Translations under genes and position numbers: made by a program
DNA from: JBKECA01 sp047973435
GTDB taxonomy: Bacteria > Planctomycetota > Planctomycetia > Planctomycetales > Planctomycetaceae
Direction of reading: 5' to 3'
Assembly (NCBI GenBank): GCA_047973435.1
Contig: JBKECA010000340.1
Location: forward strand, 1-5,056
DNA: 5,056 nucleotides
The notes under the pieces: model-generated
What the model was told of the DNA's origin: nothing
Database searches by the model: none
The model's input: the letters and a program-made list of their open reading frames with translations, nothing else
Shown here: in pieces, positions 1-5,056 of the stretch
Layout: each line of letters begins with the position of its first letter
Position numbering within the stretch: position 1 is the first letter of the stretch

Positions 1-158
1 GAGTGGTCTCGACCGAAGTACTCACAAGTCCGCTCGATACGATGTCACGGTTTACCAGAAGTGATTGGCATCGTAACGCAAGCTTACGGAAGTTGCAGCG
101 TTGAGAGGGAGATTTCGAGACAAGGACGGCAGTCACTCGCCGCTCACGACCTTTGCTG

Positions 159-198
159 GGGCCACGGCGGGGCCCAATCCCGTGGGGCAAACACCCCA
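159..198. terminator. Weak GC-rich hairpins downstream of the ATPase gene, possible transcription end region
   Basis: TGGGG (183-187) pairs with CCCCA (194-198) around a 6-base loop, and GGGCC (159-163) pairs with GGCCC (171-175) around a 7-base loop. Both lie beyond the ATPase stop codon on the minus strand. Neither is followed by a T-run in either direction, so a classical intrinsic terminator is not supported; termination here would have to be Rho-dependent or lie outside the window. Confidence 0.2.
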
Positions 199-215
199 GA
201 CGCGCAGGGGCCTTT

Positions 216-280
216 CGAGCGACCTCCTCACGCGACCGGGTCGCTCGGATCAATCGACCGGATTCACCGCCGCGAGCGAC
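216..280. repeat. Three copies of an 8-base arm in alternating orientation (competing hairpins) past the ATPase stop codon
   Basis: CGAGCGACC (216-224) is the exact reverse complement of GGTCGCTCG (239-247), giving a 9-bp stem with a 14-base loop. The middle arm GTCGCTCG (240-247) also pairs perfectly over 8 bp with CGAGCGAC (273-280). The two hairpins therefore share an arm and exclude one another. A 13-base palindrome with 6-bp arms, GCGACC/GGTCGC around G238 (232-244), overlaps them. The cluster lies 35-100 bases beyond the ATPase stop codon and could protect the 3' end of the mRNA or aid termination, but no U-tract follows the stems in either direction. Confidence 0.55.
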
Positions 281-314
281 TGGGCCAACGGCGGAGTCTC
301 ATCCGGGAGTCTGC

Positions 315-3300
315 TCAGGAAACTGAAAACGAATCGAGATCGGTGGCGACCTCAAGGTTGTCTTCGCTCGGCTTCGATGACGGCTTTTCCATCGACGGAG
401 TTGTGGCCGAAGGAACCGCGGGGGTCACCGGTCGGGACGCCGACAGTGTTTCCGTCGACCCGGCTCGCCGCTTGTCGGCCAAGCCCAGTAGCCAATCCAG
501 CGCAGGGGCGCCGTACGGCCGGAACTTCTCCACGGTTCCGGTTTCCTCGCGATACAGCAGCGCGCGATTGACGCCCAGGCGGCTGGCGGCGGGAGTGTCG
601 ATGAGGTTGCTGGAGTCGGCGGCATTCATCTGAAAAGCGACCCGGCACTCCAGTTCTTTCAGCGTATTACGACTGAACCAGCGTTCCAGATTGCCTGCGG
701 AGTCGCACCAGACGATCAGATGGATGCCGACTTCCGCTCCTTTCGCGATCAACTCGGTAAACAGTTTGCCCGGCTCAACAGGCTTGGCCTCCGCGGAATT
801 TCCGAAGCTGCCAAAACTGTAGTCGTCATCGACCTTTCGCAGATCGCGGAACTTGCTGATGTTGTAGATGAACACAAACAGCGGTGGCGCGGGTTCATCA
901 CCGGAGGCTCGCAGCGCCTCTCGCCGTTCTCGTTCGGCTGCCAGCTCGGTCAACGCGGCCGCGGTGTCTCGCAGGAGAATGCGACGGACCTCGCCTGGGG
1001 CGGCGTCACACAATTCTCGCCACCATTGCGCTTCGATGGCGTCCGCGGCGCTGCCGTCCAGCAGGTAGGCCGCTGATCCCGCAGCCGTCAGAGAGAGCAG
1101 GCCGTTGGCCATCACTCCATAGGCGGCTTCCGAGTCTGCACCGACCAGCAACAGATGGCTGCCCGCCCGCGGCTCGAACGTGAGAGACGTGGCCGGACCA
1201 ATCTCGACCGCCTCGCCGAGCCAAAGGGTTGGCGCAGCAATGGCCGATGACTGGCTCCCCTCCTGAGACGTGGATTGTTCGGCGTACGATCGTTTCAGCA
1301 GCGTGGTCAGCGCGGCGTTTCCGGTCGGGTTGCTCGGAATGTTTCCTTCAAAGACGATGGGGGGCGAAATTTCCAGCGCGTTCTGCTCCGCTAGCTCTGC
1401 CAGCTGCTGCAGGTAGCTTTCGCGATCTTCGTCCGCGAGCCACGCTATCTGGAACGGATGATTTCCCTCCAGCATGCCATTGGCGTCGTTGTAGATCGCT
1501 TCCCCCGGGCGACTGAGCAACCGGGCAGCAGTATTGGTTTCGCTGAGGATCAGGTGGGCATCGGCTTCGCTACATTGCAGCGCGACGCGGACTGCCACCT
1601 GGCCCAGCGTGCTGCGAGCGAGGGAATACGCCCCCCCCAGGGTCTGCGATCCGAGAACAACGTGAATCCCGAAGGCGCGGCCTTGTCGAACCAGTCGGTC
1701 CAACAGCAACGACGCGTTCTGACTGAGCTTGTCGTCTTCGATGAAGAACTCCTGGAATTCGTCAATGACCAACAGGATTCGGGGGAGCGGATGATCGGGA
1801 TTGGCGTTGCGAAAGCCGGCGATGTCCTGCACTCCGTGCCGACGGAACAGCTCGCCCCGCGCCTGCAACACCGCGTCCAGCCGTTGCAGTGCACTCACGC
1901 CAAACTCACGATCGCTTTCGATCGCAATTACATCCGCGTGCGGCAGCCGACAGGCCGCATAGTCTTTGAACTCGACCCCCTTCTTGAAGTCGATGAGGTA
2001 GAACCGAACTTCGTCCGGGCTATAGTGCAGCGCGAGATTGGTAATAAACGCATGCAGGAACGTCGACTTGCCGGACCCGGTCTTGCCAGCGACCAGCATG
2101 TGCTGGCTGGTCCCTTTTCCCAGCCGGGCATGCTGCAGCTTGGTGGCACCGGCACGGCCAAGCGGAACATCAATTTCGCGTCGGCTGTCCTGAGTCCACC
2201 AGGCGTCCGCTTTAGGCGCGATGCGGCCAAAGGAGACCTCGACCCGACGGGCGTCCTTGGACTCGCGGCCGACTCCCTTGACGATCGCGGTAAATTGGTC
2301 GGGCGGCGGCGGTTCATCCGGGATCAATGGATAGTGAGTGCTCCCGGAGATGGCGGTGGACGCGGTCGAGTCGTCGTCCGACTCGGACAGGTCGCCGTTG
2401 GTTTCATCCTCAAATAGATTACTGGCAACGCGGTGCTGTGCCGCAATGCGGGCTGCGGCCGGGCCGCCTCCCTCCAACTCGGTCCCGATGGCGCGGAAGG
2501 CCCCGTCGCGCCAAGCGAAGGCCTGCATGTGCTCCTGCAGATCGGCGAGGCTGAAGTTGTTGGGGAACGACTGCGACAGATCGGCGGTCATCAGCGTGTA
2601 AACACCGCAGCGGGGGCCGCTCGTCACAATACTGCTGAGCCGCTGGGCGGCGATGTCGCTGAACTTGGCGGGAAAGTCTCCGAGCACGAGGAAGTGGTAC
2701 GGCTCCGCGACCTCGCCCGCGTGTTCGTTGTACTCCTCGATCGTGCTGAACTCGTTGCGGAGATACTTCTGAAAGACGTTCTCCATATGCTCGGTCAGGT
2801 CGGCCAGCCGGGCTTCAATCTGATTGGACTCCGTCCAGATGCGGCTGGTGACGAGTTTGTCATCGAAGTCCGCCAGATGCATGAAGCCGGCAAAGCTCTC
2901 GCCGAGTCCGACAGGATCGAGGATTGTCAGTCGAAGTTTGCCCGGAGGGAGTTGCGTCAGCAACCGCAGCAGTATCGTCTGTTGAATCTGCACCGCAGCC
3001 GACCGGCCGGCGGCTCCTTTGTACTTAAGCAGCAGTGACGAATGATCGGGAAAAGGCAGCAGCGCCGGCAACGTGTAGTCGGTGACCGCGGGGGCCAGCC
3101 GGGGATCGGACGGAATTGCTCCCGCGAGGGCCCGCAGATCAATCGCATACTCTCCAAACCGGATTGCGGATGGAATCTCGGTTGACGGCGTCCAGGCTTG
3201 GGAAGCGAGTGATTGCCAGTCCTGAACATCCTCACTCGCCGCGTGATCGATGCTGGCGACGGCCGACTGAAATTGCACGAACGACTCCTCCCAGTCGGCC

Positions 3301-4553
3301 TTAAGGGCGTGCCAGGCCTGGGCCTGTTCGCGACGCCGCACGCCCGAGTGCTCCCCCAACTGTTCCTGCAGCCGCGAGTGCGCGGACTCAAACGCATTGG
3401 AAATTTCGCCGCGACGCTGACGTTCCTCGGCGTTGATCCGGGCCTCGTCCGCCTGCTCCTGACGGGCAACTTGCTGGGCCTGCTCATGGTGACGTTTGTC
3501 TTCCTGCTGGACCGCAATCTCACGGCGGGACTCAATGTCGTCACGGTGCTGCGCATGAGCGGACTCGAATCGCTTGAGAGCAGCGTCCCGCTGCCGCACG
3601 ACATCCCGCTGCCGGGTTTCATAGTCCTTCGTGCGGGTCTGCAGTTCCTCCTTGGCCATGCCAAGCCACTTCTGATGCACCCAACCGGCTTCCGCCAGCG
3701 AGTTTTGCACCCGCCGCATGGCATCCCCCTGTTGCATCGAGGCAATGGTGTACGCCAGCAACTCCACGATTATGGCGACGATGCTGGCCGCGGCCCCCAC
3801 CAGTCCGAGCCAGGTGGGGCTATCCGATGCTTGTCGGACGCCAATCGCGCCGGGCGGCAGAAACAAGTACAGCGGCACAAAGACGATTGCCGCCAAACCG
3901 ATAAACAGCCATAACGATCGCAGACCGGTAAACAGCTTCGGTAGCCACAGTCGTTCAACCTGCTGTTGCTGTTGTTCCACGGCTTCGACTGCCGCTTCGA
4001 ACCGCAGCTGTGCGGCGTCGCGATCCGCGGGTGGGTCCGTCGGCTCGGCCGGAAGTCCCCCCTGAAATCCGATCCGATCGGCCAACGCCTTGTACGAAGC
4101 TTCAAACTCGGACCAGATCGCGATCTGGTCCTCGCGCGCCTTATGAAGCAGCGTCTTGTACTTCTCAAACTTTCGCTTGGGGCTCTCTTCCGAGGTGTCG
4201 TCCAGCACCGAGGAGGTAACCCAGGTGCTGTCGTTGAACCGAGCCTCGATCTCCGCCGCTTCGTCATTGTGCTTGCGCTCAATCTCCCGCAACGCTTCCC
4301 GATGTGCAAAGTCCACCGCCTGCCGATTTGCCGTGCATGTCGTCCGCAACTCCTCGCGACGGACGGCGAATTCACCTTCCAACTCCGCCAGCTGGGCCTC
4401 ACGATCGTCGCTGAGCGACTTCAGCTGATGTTCGAGTTGGTGTTCGAGTTCGTCCTGTCCGTCCGGAAAACGCCGACGGTAGTCCGCCTCCGCTGCAATT
4501 CGTCGCTGGATCGCGGCGCGGAGATCGTCGAACAACGGGGCGAATTCAAGCAT
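315..4553 (-). CDS. Membrane-anchored FtsK/SpoIIIE-family ATPase with coiled coils and three tandem ATPase modules
   Basis: About 1412 residues, probably a hexameric inner-membrane motor moving DNA or protein; substrate unknown. In order: coiled coil, residues 10-200 (QQQQQ at 194-198); two membrane helices near 211-233 and 248-271, placing both ends in the cytoplasm; second charged coiled coil, 276-430; degenerate module 1, 500-700 (GRS at 516-518 replaces GKS; D626 in a Walker B-like strand); acidic-Ser/Pro linker, 711-752; module 2, 755-1065, intact, with Walker A GKTGSGKS at 823-830, Walker B RILLVIDEF at 925-933 and GIHVVLGSQ at 962-970; degenerate module 3, 1110-1350 (AAY at 1143-1145 replaces GKS, YN at 1230-1231 replaces DE); disordered tail. 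Module order recalls EccC/EssC, but those lack such coiled coils, and no type VII partner is visible. Start chosen at 4553 (MLEF) because the coiled coil begins there and upstream codons are less GC-rich at third positions. In-frame ATGs at 4610, 4676, 4688 and 4853 are alternatives; 4688 has a weak AAGGGA upstream. Gene and family are near certain; the start is moderate. Confidence 0.93.
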   Translation of the reverse strand: MLEFAPLFDDLRAAIQRRIAAEADYRRRFPDGQDELEHQLEHQLKSLSDDREAQLAELEGEFAVRREELRTTCTANRQAVDFAHREALREIERKHNDEAAEIEARFNDSTWVTSSVLDDTSEESPKRKFEKYKTLLHKAREDQIAIWSEFEASYKALADRIGFQGGLPAEPTDPPADRDAAQLRFEAAVEAVEQQQQQVERLWLPKLFTGLRSLWLFIGLAAIVFVPLYLFLPPGAIGVRQASDSPTWLGLVGAAASIVAIIVELLAYTIASMQQGDAMRRVQNSLAEAGWVHQKWLGMAKEELQTRTKDYETRQRDVVRQRDAALKRFESAHAQHRDDIESRREIAVQQEDKRHHEQAQQVARQEQADEARINAEERQRRGEISNAFESAHSRLQEQLGEHSGVRRREQAQAWHALKADWEESFVQFQSAVASIDHAASEDVQDWQSLASQAWTPSTEIPSAIRFGEYAIDLRALAGAIPSDPRLAPAVTDYTLPALLPFPDHSSLLLKYKGAAGRSAAVQIQQTILLRLLTQLPPGKLRLTILDPVGLGESFAGFMHLADFDDKLVTSRIWTESNQIEARLADLTEHMENVFQKYLRNEFSTIEEYNEHAGEVAEPYHFLVLGDFPAKFSDIAAQRLSSIVTSGPRCGVYTLMTADLSQSFPNNFSLADLQEHMQAFAWRDGAFRAIGTELEGGGPAAARIAAQHRVASNLFEDETNGDLSESDDDSTASTAISGSTHYPLIPDEPPPPDQFTAIVKGVGRESKDARRVEVSFGRIAPKADAWWTQDSRREIDVPLGRAGATKLQHARLGKGTSQHMLVAGKTGSGKSTFLHAFITNLALHYSPDEVRFYLIDFKKGVEFKDYAACRLPHADVIAIESDREFGVSALQRLDAVLQARGELFRRHGVQDIAGFRNANPDHPLPRILLVIDEFQEFFIEDDKLSQNASLLLDRLVRQGRAFGIHVVLGSQTLGGAYSLARSTLGQVAVRVALQCSEADAHLILSETNTAARLLSRPGEAIYNDANGMLEGNHPFQIAWLADEDRESYLQQLAELAEQNALEISPPIVFEGNIPSNPTGNAALTTLLKRSYAEQSTSQEGSQSSAIAAPTLWLGEAVEIGPATSLTFEPRAGSHLLLVGADSEAAYGVMANGLLSLTAAGSAAYLLDGSAADAIEAQWWRELCDAAPGEVRRILLRDTAAALTELAAERERREALRASGDEPAPPLFVFIYNISKFRDLRKVDDDYSFGSFGNSAEAKPVEPGKLFTELIAKGAEVGIHLIVWCDSAGNLERWFSRNTLKELECRVAFQMNAADSSNLIDTPAASRLGVNRALLYREETGTVEKFRPYGAPALDWLLGLADKRRAGSTETLSASRPVTPAVPSATTPSMEKPSSKPSEDNLEVATDLDSFSVS
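1631..1638. repeat. Eight-C homopolymer in the motor domain of the ATPase gene
   Basis: A run of eight C on the plus strand (G on the coding strand) encodes the Gly-Gly of QTLGGAY, residues 970-976, right after the GIHVVLGSQ strand of the active ATPase module. Such runs are slippage-prone in replication and sequencing. The frame is intact here. Confidence 0.8.
4110..4131. repeat. Perfect 22-bp palindrome inside the ATPase coding region
   Basis: GGACCAGATCG (4110-4120) is followed without spacer by its exact reverse complement CGATCTGGTCC (4121-4131). It encodes residues around EDQIAIWSE (141-149) in the N-terminal coiled coil. It contains TCGCGA at its centre and two GATC sites. No T-run follows on either strand, so it is not a standard terminator. 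It could be a protein-binding site, a restriction or methylation target, or coincidence. Confidence 0.9.
4429..4452. repeat. 12-bp tandem duplication inside the N-terminal coiled coil
   Basis: TGTTCGAGTT followed by GG (4429-4440) is repeated next door as TGTTCGAGTT followed by CG (4441-4452). It encodes the doubled EHQL of ELEHQLEHQL (residues 35-44). It keeps the reading frame and lengthens the coil by four residues, so it is not a whole heptad. Confidence 0.7.
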
Positions 4554-4719
4554 TGTTGTCAGTGGCTCGGGTGTATTCGTAACCGGCAACGATCGTCTTG
4601 CGGACGTCATCAAACGGCCAGTATGCCATAATGACGCACCCGCGGGGCTACCTGCAACTGCTGTGTCCGATTCCATCAGCAGGCTCATCGCACTCGTCCC
4701 TTCAGCGAGACCACAGCGG

Positions 4720-4760
4720 CGGAGACGCCATTCTATCCCCCCGTCCACTAAACGGAGACG
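4720..4760. repeat. Direct repeat CGGAGACG, two copies 33 bp apart, around the predicted transcription start
   Basis: CGGAGACG occurs at 4720-4727 and 4753-4760. The second copy overlaps the palindrome AGACGTCT (4756-4763) and lies between the candidate -35 and -10 boxes; the first would sit just downstream of the transcription start. The 33-base offset is about three helical turns, so both copies would face the same side of DNA. This could be an operator for a repressor of the ATPase gene; an 8-base repeat can also be chance. Confidence 0.3.
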
Positions 4761-4775
4761 TCTGTCACATCTCAA
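4747..4775 (-). promoter_or_regulatory. Candidate sigma70-type promoter for the FtsK-like ATPase gene
   Basis: On the minus strand TTGAGA (4770-4775, five of six matches to TTGACA) is followed after exactly 17 bases by TTTAGT (4747-4752, four of six matches to TATAAT). The predicted transcription start is near 4740, leaving a leader of about 190 bases to the preferred ATG at 4553, or about 50 bases to the alternative ATG at 4688. The spacer holds one copy of an 8-base direct repeat (CGTCTCCG on the minus strand) whose other copy lies downstream at 4720-4727. Promoter consensus in planctomycetes is poorly defined, so this is only a candidate. Confidence 0.35.
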
Positions 4776-4779
4776 CGAC

Positions 4780-4825
4780 CCTGGGCGCAGAAAAGGGGTC
4801 CGGTCTCTTTTCTTTGGTGCCCTGG
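4780..4825 (+). repeat. REP-like long imperfect hairpin just upstream of the RAYT gene
   Basis: The plus strand folds into a 46-base hairpin. CC 4780-4781 pairs with GG 4824-4825; after a T/T mismatch GGGCGC (4783-4788) pairs with GTGCCC (4817-4822); after an internal loop (A4789 against TTTG 4813-4816) GAAAAGGGG (4790-4798) pairs with TCTCTTTTC (4804-4812) around the loop TCCGG. That gives 17 pairs, three of them G-T wobbles. RAYT genes are typically accompanied by such imperfect palindromes, which they bind and cut as single strands. No GTAG/GGAG guide tetranucleotide lies directly 5' of the stem on the plus strand; a GGAG is present on the minus strand at 4835-4838. No T-run follows, so it is not an ordinary terminator. 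The structure is directly visible; the REP role is inferred. Confidence 0.6.
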
Positions 4826-4842
4826 TCCGGTATCCTCCGTGA

Positions 4843-5056
4843 ATGGCACGCACGCATCGCTGCTGTCCGGCGGGGGAGGTCTTCCACGTCCTGAATCGGG
4901 CCGTGGCGCGGATGACGATCTTCGAGAAGCCGGACGACTACGACGCTTTCCTGTGCGTGCTGAGTGAAACCTGGGCCGTCGTCCCGCTGCCGATTCTGGC
5001 GTTCATCGCCATGCCGAATCATTGGCACTTCGTGGTGCGGCCCACGAGCGACGCCC
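4843..5056 (+). CDS. REP-associated tyrosine transposase (RAYT, Y1_Tnp/HUH family), N-terminal 71 codons, cut by window edge
   Basis: RAYTs are single-strand DNA nucleases related to the IS200/IS605 TnpA transposases. They cut at REP hairpins with a catalytic tyrosine and a metal held by an HUH motif. The visible 71 residues begin MARTHRCCPAGEVFHVLNRA, the usual opening strand of the family, continue with IFEKPDDYDAF (26-36), and reach the hallmark MPNHWHFVV (57-65), with H60 and H62 as the HUH metal ligands. The catalytic tyrosine helix lies beyond the window; full-length members are usually about 200-240 residues, so two thirds are missing from view. The start is fixed at ATG 4843 because an in-frame TGA sits directly before it at 4840-4842. 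No Shine-Dalgarno sequence is visible. It is divergent from the big ATPase gene and preceded by a long hairpin at 4780-4825. Whether the rest is intact cannot be seen. Confidence 0.9.
   Translation, partial: MARTHRCCPAGEVFHVLNRAVARMTIFEKPDDYDAFLCVLSETWAVVPLPILAFIAMPNHWHFVVRPTSDA

Larger units (their letters stand above)
1..314. other. Intergenic stretch without a supportable gene
   Basis: I see no convincing coding region in these 314 bases on either strand. Short open stretches exist on the minus strand (for example from a GTG near 230 to a stop near 133, about 34 codons), but their translations show no recognisable motif and no ribosome binding site decides a start. A plus-strand frame is open from the left edge, but it runs on antisense through the 3' end of the ATPase gene and looks non-coding. 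The content worth noting is the set of inverted repeats at 159-280. The tail of another gene beyond the left edge cannot be excluded. Confidence 0.5.

Noticed and set aside
1..633. Plus-strand frame open from the left edge to 633, as the tail of another gene
   Set aside because: It runs antisense through the last 300 bases of the ATPase gene, shows no recognisable motif and has low-complexity Arg/Ser composition.
2107..2127. 6-bp hairpin GGCTGG/CCAGCC next to a TTTT run
   Set aside because: It is inside conserved coding sequence just before the Walker A motif, and the T run is in the loop rather than after the stem, so it is not a terminator.
2367..2385. 7-bp hairpin CGAGTCG/CGACTCG with a 5-base loop
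   Set aside because: It lies in the Asp/Ser-rich linker, where repeated GAC/TCG-type codons readily make such short inverted repeats by chance.
315..4553. Calling the ATPase a type VII secretion EccC/EssC or the cell-division FtsK itself
   Set aside because: There is no FHA domain, no WXG100 gene, no gamma winged-helix domain and no other secretion gene in view; only the module order is similar.
720..4631. A chain of long open frames on the plus strand opposite the ATPase gene (for example 1458-2417, 2433-3038, 3213-3914, 3966-4631)
   Set aside because: All lie in the one frame whose codons are exactly opposite the ATPase codons. They stay open because the sense gene rarely uses TTA, CTA and TCA. 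Their translations show no domain, while the sense strand has clear FtsK motifs.
4598..4894. Plus-strand open frame across the divergent intergenic region
   Set aside because: It has no motif or ribosome site, overlaps the promoter and hairpin, and runs into the RAYT gene in another frame.
4765..5028. Minus-strand open frame of 87 codons opposite the RAYT start
   Set aside because: It is antisense to the clear HUH-family protein and includes translated hairpin sequence (KEKRPDPFS), a typical spurious call.
1..5056. CRISPR array, tRNA or rRNA genes, insertion-sequence ends
   Set aside because: No regularly spaced repeats, no tRNA-like cloverleaf and no terminal inverted repeats with target duplications were seen; the only mobile-type gene is the edge-cut RAYT.

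Overview
The window is GC-rich (roughly 60% by eye) and almost filled by one very long gene on the minus strand. The protein styles resemble those of a planctomycete: a giant coiled-coil FtsK/SpoIIIE-family ATPase, and a REP-associated tyrosine transposase whose N-terminus looks like planctomycete members I recall. This assignment is inference; no rRNA or marker gene is present.

Layout from left to right. Positions 1-314 carry no gene I can support, but hold several GC-rich inverted repeats just past the 3' end of the big gene. Positions 315-4553 (minus strand) encode a protein of about 1412 residues. It has an N-terminal coiled coil, two closely spaced membrane helices, a second coiled coil, then three tandem RecA/FtsK-like ATPase modules. 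Only the middle module keeps intact Walker A and Walker B motifs. Positions 4554-4842 form a divergent intergenic region with a plausible sigma70-type promoter for the big gene and a long imperfect hairpin. Positions 4843-5056 (plus strand) are the first 71 codons of a REP-associated tyrosine transposase (RAYT, HUH nuclease family), cut by the window edge.

The two genes are head to head and probably unrelated in function. The ATPase looks like a membrane-anchored motor that pumps DNA or protein; its plan (two membrane helices followed by a chain of FtsK-like modules, some dead) parallels EccC/EssC of type VII secretion. No type VII partner gene is visible, so its substrate is unknown. The transposase and the hairpin just before its start codon look like a RAYT/REP pair, a domesticated single-strand nuclease with its likely target. 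Further items of interest are a perfect 22-bp palindrome inside the ATPase gene and an eight-base homopolymer in its motor domain.
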